From NCBI GenBank assembly GCA_023387135.1, contig JAEWIK010000182.1, positions 1 to 17,766 on the forward strand: DNA of 17,766 nt, read 5' to 3'. Positions 7,979-17,133 of the stretch are shown here, piece by piece (position 1 is the stretch's first letter; the number at the start of each line of letters is the position of its first letter). Source of the stretch: Actinomycetes bacterium (GTDB lineage Bacteria; Actinomycetota; Actinomycetes; Propionibacteriales; Propionibacteriaceae). The translations under genes were made by a program, and so were the position numbers. The notes beneath the pieces are model-generated. The model did no database searches and was not told where the DNA came from. It saw only the letters and a program-made list of their open reading frames with translations.

Positions 7979-9158
7979 GGAGCAGCCTGCCCAGCGTCAG
8001 TGCTAGCTGCAGCACGTACGCGTCCCTGGGATCGTTGGCCGCATAGCCGGTGATCTCCTGGATGCGACGCAACCTGTACCGCACCGTGTTGGCGTGGATG
8101 TAGCGGGCGCGGGCGGTCGCCTCGATGGAGCCGCCCTGGCCCAGGAACTCGGTCAGCGTCGCTATCAACTCGCCTCCGGCGTCGACCAGGGGGGCGTACA
8201 CCTCGCTGACGAGCAGTCGCCTGGCGTGGCCGTCGCCGGCGAGCACGCGTTCGGGCAGCAGGTCGACCGACGCCACGGGACGCGGGGCTTCCGGCCAGGC
8301 GTGTGCCGCCCGGATCGCCGACAGCGCGGCCCTGGCGCTGCGCGCGGCCTCCGACAGGCTGGCCACCACCGGGCCCGCCACCACGTGCCCCGGGCCGAAC
8401 TGGTCCTCGAACTCGGCGACCCGACGGACGAGGTCGTCCGCCGAACCGAGGTCGCCGCCCAGCAGGACGACGAGACGGTCCCCCTGGGGGGCGGCCAGCA
8501 CCTCGTCGTGATGACGAGCGGCGGCCGCCCTGATGGCCTCGATGGCGGCGCCGGGATTGTCGGGTGCCGGGCCGATGATGACAGCCAGCCCGGGCGGGGT
8601 CGACCAGCCCAGCGTCGAGGCGCGCGAGACCACCGACTCGTCGGCGTCGCCCCGGATGACCGCGTCGACGACGAGGGCCTCCAGGCGGGCGTCCCAGGCG
8701 CCGCGGATCTCCGCCGCCCTCGCGTAGACCTCCGCGGCGGCGAACGCCACCTCCCGGGAATAGTGGACGATGGCGAGCTGCAGCGGCGGCTGGTCCTCCT
8801 CCGGCAGCTTGGCGATCTCGGCCTCGACGGTGTCGATCGTCGTCCTGACGAGGTCGACAGTCTGGTGCAGCGTGATGCGGCGGGTGAGCGCGCGGGGGGC
8901 AGCGCCGAAGATGGCGCGGGGCGGGGCGGAGTGCCCGCCGTCCGCGAACCAGTCGATGAAGCCGTCGATGCCGGAACGGGCGACGACGGTGATCCAGGAG
9001 CGGGGTTCCGCCTCCAGTTCGGAGAACCAGGGGTGCTGTTCGGCGATCCGGGCCATCGCGGCGGTGGTGAGCGTGGCCGCCGAGGCGCGCAGGCGTCGTG
9101 CGAGCTGTCCCCTGACTGCCTCCGTCGGCCACCAGGGCGCGTCGACCGCCGTCGCCAT
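7974..9158 (-). CDS. fasR: PucR/CdaR-type transcriptional regulator of fatty-acid synthesis (FasR-like)
   Basis: A 394-residue regulator. The N-terminal part (about 1-180) is an all-helical sensory region (RITLHQTVDLVRTTIDTV, VHYSREVAFAAAEVYARAAE). A central GGDEF-like/CdaR-type region follows (about 195-310, with GDRLVVLLGG), and the C-terminal PucR helix-turn-helix is visible in SIEATARARYIHANTVRYRL followed by RRIQEITGYAANDPRDAYVL. The ATG at 9158 is preferred over far-upstream starts because a strong GAGGAGG (9164-9170) lies 5 nt before it. Known: the same class sits between aceE and fabD in M. tuberculosis (Rv2242) and just upstream of fabD in Streptomyces (FasR, an activator of the fab operon). 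Inferred: it controls the fab operon downstream and perhaps the divergent aceE. The signal it senses is unknown. Confidence 0.87.
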   Translation of the reverse strand: MATAVDAPWWPTEAVRGQLARRLRASAATLTTAAMARIAEQHPWFSELEAEPRSWITVVARSGIDGFIDWFADGGHSAPPRAIFGAAPRALTRRITLHQTVDLVRTTIDTVEAEIAKLPEEDQPPLQLAIVHYSREVAFAAAEVYARAAEIRGAWDARLEALVVDAVIRGDADESVVSRASTLGWSTPPGLAVIIGPAPDNPGAAIEAIRAAAARHHDEVLAAPQGDRLVVLLGGDLGSADDLVRRVAEFEDQFGPGHVVAGPVVASLSEAARSARAALSAIRAAHAWPEAPRPVASVDLLPERVLAGDGHARRLLVSEVYAPLVDAGGELIATLTEFLGQGGSIEATARARYIHANTVRYRLRRIQEITGYAANDPRDAYVLQLALTLGRLLR

Positions 9159-9163
9159 CGCGT

Positions 9164-9170
9164 CCTCCTC
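9164..9170 (-). promoter_or_regulatory. Strong Shine-Dalgarno of the PucR-type regulator
   Basis: GAGGAGG on the minus strand, 5 nt before the ATG at 9158. It settles the start against several longer upstream alternatives in the same frame. Confidence 0.8.
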
Positions 9171-9185
9171 AATTCCCGCCTGCCA

Positions 9186-9199
9186 CACCCTAGAGGGTG
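9186..9199. promoter_or_regulatory. Short palindrome in front of the regulator gene
   Basis: CACCCT-AG-AGGGTG, a perfect 6-bp-arm palindrome 27 bp upstream of the regulator's start. On the minus strand it contains TAGGGT (9192 down to 9187), a fair actinobacterial -10 hexamer, which would give a leader of about 22 nt. An operator overlapping the promoter, used for autoregulation, is the natural reading; this is inference. Confidence 0.4.
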
Positions 9200-9248
9200 C
9201 GCCAAGAGGTCGGTTGACTCGCTCCACCACGGAACCATTGGCGCACCC
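9195..9248. repeat. 11-bp perfect inverted repeat in the fasR-aceE divergent region
   Basis: GGGTGCGCCAA (9195-9205) and its exact reverse complement TTGGCGCACCC (9238-9248) are separated by 32 bp, so the arm centres are 43 bp (about four helical turns) apart. A TTGACT hexamer (9214-9219) lies between them. The left arm overlaps the CACCCT-AG-AGGGTG palindrome. The 266-bp region 9159-9424 holds no gene. The arrangement fits two operator sites on the same face of DNA, possibly for the divergent regulator. Confidence 0.55.
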
Positions 9249-9363
9249 CCTTCGGTTCACCGTCAGGATGACCACGACCCGGACACCTGGCGCCCAGTGA
9301 CTGGTCATGTCGGGCGGTGGCGAGGGGATAGGACTCCGAGCGGGAATAGGCGATGATGGCTGG

Positions 9364-9369
9364 TAGGTT
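9364..9369 (+). promoter_or_regulatory. Possible -10 element for aceE
   Basis: TAGGTT in the context GGCTGGTAGGTTG fits the actinobacterial TANNNT pattern and would give a leader of about 50 nt. No convincing -35 is seen 16-19 bp upstream, so this is tentative. Confidence 0.3.
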
Positions 9370-9424
9370 GCTCCCTCGGGCCACAAGCCTCGGAGCAAGC
9401 AGGTGGAGCGAGGGGAAGGAAAGC

Positions 9425-12187
<2,763 letters not shown>

Positions 12188-12204
12188 GCTCGTAGGGAAC
12201 GCCT

Positions 12205-12237
12205 TTGAACTGGCGTGGCTTTCTGGCAGGCTAGCTA
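12205..12237 (+). promoter_or_regulatory. Possible promoter for the DUF3052 gene
   Basis: A -35-like TTGAAC (12205-12210) and a -10-like TAGCTA (12232-12237) lie in the 93-bp gap after aceE. The spacer of 21 bp is longer than ideal, so the assignment is weak; readthrough from aceE could also express the gene. Confidence 0.3.
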
Positions 12238-12280
12238 TCCAAGAGAGCATCGTCTGCGTAAGGAAAGAGGGGTTCAGCGC

Positions 12281-12697
12281 GTGAGCACCGCGCCCGGTCC
12301 GGCGAACCGAGCTACGGCCATGGGCCTTTCCAGTGGAGTGGCGGTACAAGAACTCGGCTGGGATTCAGATGTTGATGAAGGCCTTCGCGACGATGTCATG
12401 GAGGCCACCGGCCAGGAGTTCGTCTACGAGGCCGACCAGGCAGTCGACGTGGTGCTGCTGTGGTGGCGCGCCGAGGACGGAGACCTGGGCGACGGCCTGG
12501 TGGACGCCCTGACCGACCTCACCGACCGCGGCTACATCTGGCTGCTGACGCCGAAGGTCGGCAGGGACGGGTACATCGACCCGACGGACCTCTCCGAGGC
12601 CGCGCTGACGGCGGGGTTGTCGCTGGCGAACGCCGCCACGGTCTCGAGCGATTGGCAGGGCCACAAGCTGGTCCGTCCCAAGGGCATCCGCCGCTGA
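12281..12697 (+). CDS. DUF3052 family protein
   Basis: A 138-residue cytosolic protein matching the actinobacterial DUF3052 family across its length: the conserved GVAVQELGWDSDVDEGLRD block near the N-terminus, VVLLWWRAEDGDLGDGLVD in the middle, LLTPKVGRDGYIDPTDLSEA and a C-terminal SDWQGHKLVRPK. No catalytic motif is evident. Known: a DUF3052 gene (Rv2239c) lies beside aceE in M. tuberculosis; its function is not established. The GTG at 12281 is chosen because the family starts near a short polar leader before GLSSG and an AGAGG-like ribosome-binding site lies about 10 nt upstream; an in-frame ATG 66 bp earlier gives a non-conserved tail. Internal ATG 12320 is a shorter alternative. Confidence 0.85.
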   Translation: MSTAPGPANRATAMGLSSGVAVQELGWDSDVDEGLRDDVMEATGQEFVYEADQAVDVVLLWWRAEDGDLGDGLVDALTDLTDRGYIWLLTPKVGRDGYIDPTDLSEAALTAGLSLANAATVSSDWQGHKLVRPKGIRR

Positions 12698-12702
12698 GGC
12701 GG
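12688..12702 (+). terminator. Small GC hairpin at the end of the DUF3052 gene
   Basis: CCGCC-GCTGA-GGCGG forms a 5-bp GC stem spanning the stop codon. It lacks a T-run, so terminator function is uncertain. Confidence 0.25.
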
Positions 12703-12710
12703 CCGGCGCG

Positions 12711-12716
12711 TACGCT
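12711..12716 (+). promoter_or_regulatory. Candidate -10 for a leaderless phosphatase transcript
   Basis: TACGCT fits the actinobacterial TANNNT -10 and ends six bases before the ATG at 12723, so the A of ATG falls at the expected transcription start. No Shine-Dalgarno is present. Together these point to a leaderless mRNA; no clear -35 is seen. Confidence 0.45.
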
Positions 12717-12722
12717 GAACCA

Positions 12723-13685
12723 ATGAACCAGGCCCTCCCGCGTTCCCTCGCCGCCGCGCTCGCTGCGGCACTGCTCGCGGGCTGCGGCGTCCAGCAGGCA
12801 CCCGTCTACCAGGCGCCTGCGCCCGCGCAGTCCAGCCAGGTCCAGCCATCGACCGCGGCCCCACGGCCGTCCGTCACCTCCCCGGCCACCGCGACCCCGG
12901 CGCCGACCGAGACCCTCGCGGCCACGCCCGCTGTCAAGGTCAAGAGCGTCGCCAACTTCAGGGACGTGGCCGGCAGCGGCGCCGGGCTGGTGCTGAGCGA
13001 CGGCACCCGGATGGCCACGGGGGTGGTCTACCGCTCGTCGAAGCTGAGGCCGTTGTCCTCGACCGACAAGAAGAAGCTGGTCGCCGCGGGCATCACCGAC
13101 ATCTACGACCTGCGGACCCCGACCGTCGTGAAGGCGTCGCCCGACCCGAAGGTCAAGGGAGCCGCCTGGCACCTCTCCAACGTCTTCGCCGTGAAGAAGA
13201 CCCCCGTCGTCCGCCCGTCCAGCATCGCGAAGGCCACCGCCCACATGAGGGCGATGAACAAGGCCTTCGTGAGCAGCGCCAAGCAGCGCAAGGCGATCGC
13301 CGCCGTGTTGCGGGGGATCACCAACGACAAGGGACCTGTCATCGTCCACTGCACCGAGGGTAAGGACAGGACCGGCTGGATCTCGGCTGTGCTGCAGCTC
13401 GTGGCGGGCGCCAGCGAGAAGTCTGTCGTCGGCGAGTACCTGCTGTCGAACACCTACCGCAAGAAGCTGATCGACGCCGAGGTCGCCCACGTCAGGAAGA
13501 CGAAGGGCGCCAAGGCGGCGAGCATCAAGAAGGCCCTGCTCACCGTCGACGACTCGTACCTGAAGGCCGGCCTGTCCGAGCTGAAGAAGCGCTACGGCGA
13601 CGTGGACGGCTACCTGACCGACGGGCTCGGCCTGTCGCGCGGCACGATCGTGGAGCTGCGCGCGAAGCTCCGCGTCGCCGGCTGA
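12723..13685 (+). CDS. Lipoprotein tyrosine phosphatase (MptpB/LipA-like)
   Basis: A 320-residue exported phosphatase. The N-terminus is a lipoprotein signal with lipobox LLAGC (Cys21), followed by a low-complexity Ala/Pro/Thr/Ser linker (about 22-70) that would space the enzyme from the membrane. The catalytic domain shows VANFRDVAG (76-84), DIYDLRTP (126-133) and the P-loop HCTEGKDRTG (209-218) with nucleophile Cys210 and Arg216. Known: the HCxxGKDRTG loop defines the MptpB/LipA tyrosine phosphatase group, some members of which also act on phosphoinositides. The C-terminal half is rich in Lys. Inferred: it acts outside the cell membrane on phosphopeptides, phospholipids or other phosphoesters. 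It has its own probable leaderless promoter and lies 25 bp after the DUF3052 gene. Confidence 0.88.
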   Translation: MNQALPRSLAAALAAALLAGCGVQQAPVYQAPAPAQSSQVQPSTAAPRPSVTSPATATPAPTETLAATPAVKVKSVANFRDVAGSGAGLVLSDGTRMATGVVYRSSKLRPLSSTDKKKLVAAGITDIYDLRTPTVVKASPDPKVKGAAWHLSNVFAVKKTPVVRPSSIAKATAHMRAMNKAFVSSAKQRKAIAAVLRGITNDKGPVIVHCTEGKDRTGWISAVLQLVAGASEKSVVGEYLLSNTYRKKLIDAEVAHVRKTKGAKAASIKKALLTVDDSYLKAGLSELKKRYGDVDGYLTDGLGLSRGTIVELRAKLRVAG

Positions 13686-13744
13686 ACCGCGAGAGGCGCA
13701 ATCCGCGCCCGCCTGTCACAATGGTCGCCGCGGCCCAGCCGCGA

Positions 13745-13817
13745 GGGCGCATAGCTCAGTTGGTAGAGCACCTCCCTTACAAGGAGGTGGTCGTCGGTTC
13801 GAGCCCGGCTGCGCCCA
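13745..13817 (+). tRNA. tRNA-Val (anticodon UAC)
   Basis: A complete 73-nt cloverleaf: acceptor GGGCGCA/TGCGCCC, D stem GCTC/GAGC, anticodon stem CCTCC/GGAGG with loop CTTACAA (anticodon TAC at 13778-13780), variable loop TGGTC, T stem GTCGG/CCGGC with loop TTCGAGC, and discriminator A. The terminal CCA is not encoded. UAC reads GUA and, with a modified U34, probably other valine codons. The minus-strand ppgK gene ends 1 bp beyond the 3' end, so the two convergent units have almost no spacer. Confidence 0.97.
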
Positions 13818-13818
13818 C

Positions 13819-14673
13819 TCAGCGACGGGCGGCGTGGGCCTCGTAGGCGGCGCCGATGATGCCCGAGTCGTTGCCCATGCGGGCGCGGACGACGGGCGCC
13901 TCCAGTTGGAGCAGGGGAAGGAACCTGTCGGCGTCGTGGCTGATGCCGCCGCCGATCACGATGAGGTCCGGCCAGAGCAGGCTCTCGGCGTAGGCCAGGT
14001 ACTCCTGCAGGCGGGAGACCCACTGGGCCCACGAGAGCTTGTCGCGGGTGAGCGCCGCCGCCGACGCCCACGGGCAGCAGTCGAAGCCGTCGATGGTGAG
14101 GTGCCCCAGCTCGGTGTTGGGGACGAGGTGGCCGTCGACGAAGAGCGCCGAGCCGATGCCGGTGCCCAAGGTCACCACGAACACCACCCCCGCCACGCCC
14201 TGCGCGGCACCCCTCGCCACCTCGGCCAGGCCGGCTGCGTCGGCGTCGTTGAGCAGGGTCACGGGGGCGCCGAGGACGTCGGCGAACAGCGCGTCACCGT
14301 CGGTGCCGATCCAGGATTCGTCGATGTTGGCGGCGGTCCTCACAATGCCGCGCCTGACGACGGCAGGAACCGTCACCCCGACGGCGGCCTCCTCGAAGCC
14401 CACGAACTGCAGGCGCAGGTCGCGGACGGCCTCGGCCACGGCGAGCGGAGTCGCAGGAAGCGGCGTGGGGGCCGTCAGCCGGGACGCGCACAGCTCGCCC
14501 GTCGCGAGGTCGACCGGAGCCGCCTTGATGGCGGTGCCGCCGACGTCGATGCCGAGCGCCACGCCGCCGGGCGCCGGCCGTCCGTGGAACGCGACGGGCT
14601 CGACGGGCGGGGCGACCGGGTCGACCTGCTGGTCGACGGCGTCGACCAGCGGGGTGGAGGGGTTGCTCGACAT
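13819..14673 (-). CDS. ppgK: Polyphosphate (ATP) glucokinase, ROK family
   Basis: Phosphorylates glucose to glucose 6-phosphate using inorganic polyphosphate or ATP in the cytosol. The 284-residue protein shows the ROK phosphate-binding ALGIDVGGTAIK (39-50), LLNDADAAGLAE (140-151) with likely catalytic Asp143, VTLGTGIGSALF (167-178), NTELGHL (186-192) and the GGGIS loop. These blocks and RTAANIDESWIG (112-123) match the M. tuberculosis polyphosphate glucokinase closely. It lacks the CxCGxxGC zinc motif of other ROK kinases, as expected for this subgroup. The first 35 residues are a Pro/Val-rich, probably disordered tail. An AAGGAAG Shine-Dalgarno precedes the ATG. It begins 21 bp after the glycyl radical enzyme stop on the same strand, so the two are probably cotranscribed. 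Confidence 0.9.
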   Translation of the reverse strand: MSSNPSTPLVDAVDQQVDPVAPPVEPVAFHGRPAPGGVALGIDVGGTAIKAAPVDLATGELCASRLTAPTPLPATPLAVAEAVRDLRLQFVGFEEAAVGVTVPAVVRRGIVRTAANIDESWIGTDGDALFADVLGAPVTLLNDADAAGLAEVARGAAQGVAGVVFVVTLGTGIGSALFVDGHLVPNTELGHLTIDGFDCCPWASAAALTRDKLSWAQWVSRLQEYLAYAESLLWPDLIVIGGGISHDADRFLPLLQLEAPVVRARMGNDSGIIGAAYEAHAARR

Positions 14674-14694
14674 GGCTCTTCCTTGAGCGGGTTG

Positions 14695-17133
14695 CTAGAG
14701 GGTCTGTTCGGTGCGGGCGATGATGTCGTCCTGGGTGGCCTTGGACAACACGGTGAAGAACGCGCTGTAGCCCGCCACGCGCACGATGAGGTCGCGGTGA
14801 CGCTCGGGATGCGCCTGGGCGTCGAGCAAGGTCGCGCGGTCGACCACGTTGTACTGGACGTGGAAGCCGCCGAGCCTGTTGAAGAACGTGCGCAGCAGCA
14901 GGACGAGCTTGGCCCTGTCCTCGCTCGTCGTGAGCAGTTGAGGGTTGACCTTCTGGTTGAGCAGGACGCCGCCGGTGATGCGCGGGGTGTCGAGCTTGGA
15001 GACCGACTTGAACACGGCGGTGGGCCCGCGCAGGTCGGCGCCGTGGCTGGGGGAGCAGCCCTCGGCCAGCGGTTCGCCGGCGTGGCGGCCGTCCGGGGTG
15101 GCCATCGTGCTCGCCCCCTGCGGGACGTTGGCCGAGATGGACGACGTGCCCGCGTAGTACCCGCCGCCGATCGGCCCGCGCCCGTAGCGGGTGTTGTGGT
15201 GGGCGAAGATCTCGTCGATGCAGGTGTCGTACGCGCGGACGAGCAGGGTGTCGACGTAGTCGTCGTCGTTGCCGTACTTGGGGGCGTCGAGCAGCAGCGC
15301 GCGGATCTGCTCCCCGCGCTCGCCGGCGAAGTCGCCCAGCAGCGCGTCCCACAGTTCCTGCGCCGTCATCGAGCGGTCCTCGAAGACGCACTTCTTGATC
15401 GCCGCCAGCGAGTCGCCGAGGTTGGCGATGCCCACCTGCAGCCCCGAGATGAAGTCGTAGACGGCGCCGCCCTCCTTGATGGGCTTGCCGCGGCCGAGGC
15501 AGTCCTCCACCAGCGTCGAGCAGAGGATGTCGGCGACGCTCTCCTCCAGGGCGATGTCGCACGCGGTGTCGAGCGCCACGCAGTGCCGCTGGAACTCCCT
15601 GACAGTGACGTCCCACGCCTCCAGCAGCTCGTCGAAGGTTGCCATCTCCGTGAGGTGCTTCACCGGAGTCGCGAGCTGGACGCCCGACGCCGGGTCGACC
15701 CCGTTGTTCATGGCGATCAGCAGCGTCTTCGGGAAGTTGAGGAAGCTCATGCCCGTGCAGCGGTAGCCCCACTTGCCCGGGACCGCGACCTCCACGCACC
15801 CGACGGCCGAGTAGTCGTGGGCGTCCTGCGGGGTCACACCCTTGGCGACCAGGGACGGGATGATGATCTCGTCGCTGTTGAAGGCGGGCATGCCGAAGCC
15901 GAGGCGCATCACCTCGATGCACTCGACCATGAAGTCGTCCGAGAGCCCGCTGTGATACCTCACCGTGAGGTTCGGCTGCGGCAGCCTCGTCTGGGCGACC
16001 GAGCGCAGCACCAGGTACGACAGGGGATTGACGGCGTCGCGTCCGTCCGGTGTCTGACCGCCCACCGTGACGTTCTGGTACAGCGGCCCGCCGGCGCTGA
16101 ACCGGGTGTGGGACCAGCTCCTGATCTTCGCCACGGTGATGGTCTTCAGCCAGAGGTTGGTGAGCAGTTCGGTGGCGGCGTCCTCGGTGATGAGCCCGGC
16201 CTCGAGGTCGCGCGCGTAGAACGGGTAGAGGTACTGGTCGAACCTGCCGTAGGAGAGCGAGTGGCCGTTCGACTCGATCTGCAGGCAGAGCTGGATGAGC
16301 CAGACCGCCTGGACTGCCTCCCTGAAGCTCGTCGCAGGGTGCTCGGGCACGCGGTCGAGGATGCCGCTCATCTGCTGCAGCTCGGCCCGCCGGACGGGGT
16401 CGGGCTCGGTGGTGGCGAGGTCGGCGGCCAGCGCCGAGTAGCGGTGGGCGAAGCCGACGACGGCATCGAGGGTGATCAGCACCGCCCGGTAGAAGAAGGA
16501 CTTCTTCAGCCCCTCGGCGGTGGTGGTGTCGAGCGAGCCCAGCAGGTGCTCGGCGCGGGCCCGATAGCCGGCGAGGCCTTCGGCGAGCATGCGCCGGTAG
16601 TCGACGGCGATGTGGGCGTCGCCGGAGGTGATGTTGCCCTCGGGATGGATGATGCCGAGGTCGTAGAACCGCCTGCTCTGCGGCGGCATGAGCGCGAGGC
16701 CGCGGTCCTTGAGGGTGTTGTGCTCCCAGAACGGTGCCACCTCGCGCAGGGCCTGCTTGGCCTCCTCGGTGATGGTGAACCTGTCGCCGGGCCGGGCGTC
16801 GAACTCGTCCAGTTCGGCGATCACCCAGTCCATCGCGTACTCGGGCATGATCGGCGCCGCCCGGTTCGTCGAGGCCTGATTGCCGCAGATGAGCGTGGCG
16901 GGCTCGATGTAGATGGTCATGTTGTCGAGGACGTTCTTCACCATGAGCGCACGCCGGAGGACCATCGGTTCGTGCTGGTGCTCCCTGTAGGTCTCGGTGG
17001 TGAGCAGGGCGCGCTCCACGCAGACCGAGGCGGGGGTGTCGAGCAACTGCTCGCGCCAGGCCGCCATCCGGGGCGTGAGCCTCCCGAAGTGGGGTTCGTG
17101 GACTGTGGCCCGTGTTTCGGCCAGCGTGGTCAT
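14695..17133 (-). CDS. PFL2-type glycyl radical enzyme, probable dehydratase
   Basis: An 812-residue oxygen-sensitive radical enzyme. The glycyl-radical loop RVAGYS near the C-terminus places the radical on Gly788. The thiyl-radical site is YSAVGCVEVAVPGKWGYRC, with Cys446 and general base Glu448. Known: Cys-X-Glu occurs in glycerol, propanediol, choline and hydroxyproline lyases/dehydratases, whereas true pyruvate formate-lyase has adjacent cysteines, so a C-C or C-O bond eliminase is favoured over PFL. The start overlaps the upstream DeoR-type gene as ATGA, and ppgK follows after 21 bp. The phosphosugar-type regulator and sugar kinase suggest a sugar or polyol substrate (inference). A radical-SAM activating enzyme is required, but none lies in the window. 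The ATG at 17133 is preferred over longer frames that shadow the regulator. Confidence 0.9.
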   Translation of the reverse strand: MTTLAETRATVHEPHFGRLTPRMAAWREQLLDTPASVCVERALLTTETYREHQHEPMVLRRALMVKNVLDNMTIYIEPATLICGNQASTNRAAPIMPEYAMDWVIAELDEFDARPGDRFTITEEAKQALREVAPFWEHNTLKDRGLALMPPQSRRFYDLGIIHPEGNITSGDAHIAVDYRRMLAEGLAGYRARAEHLLGSLDTTTAEGLKKSFFYRAVLITLDAVVGFAHRYSALAADLATTEPDPVRRAELQQMSGILDRVPEHPATSFREAVQAVWLIQLCLQIESNGHSLSYGRFDQYLYPFYARDLEAGLITEDAATELLTNLWLKTITVAKIRSWSHTRFSAGGPLYQNVTVGGQTPDGRDAVNPLSYLVLRSVAQTRLPQPNLTVRYHSGLSDDFMVECIEVMRLGFGMPAFNSDEIIIPSLVAKGVTPQDAHDYSAVGCVEVAVPGKWGYRCTGMSFLNFPKTLLIAMNNGVDPASGVQLATPVKHLTEMATFDELLEAWDVTVREFQRHCVALDTACDIALEESVADILCSTLVEDCLGRGKPIKEGGAVYDFISGLQVGIANLGDSLAAIKKCVFEDRSMTAQELWDALLGDFAGERGEQIRALLLDAPKYGNDDDYVDTLLVRAYDTCIDEIFAHHNTRYGRGPIGGGYYAGTSSISANVPQGASTMATPDGRHAGEPLAEGCSPSHGADLRGPTAVFKSVSKLDTPRITGGVLLNQKVNPQLLTTSEDRAKLVLLLRTFFNRLGGFHVQYNVVDRATLLDAQAHPERHRDLIVRVAGYSAFFTVLSKATQDDIIARTEQTL

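Noticed and set aside
14695..17133. True pyruvate formate-lyase
   Set aside because: The active site is Cys-Val-Glu (446-448), not adjacent cysteines, which indicates the dehydratase-like branch of the family.
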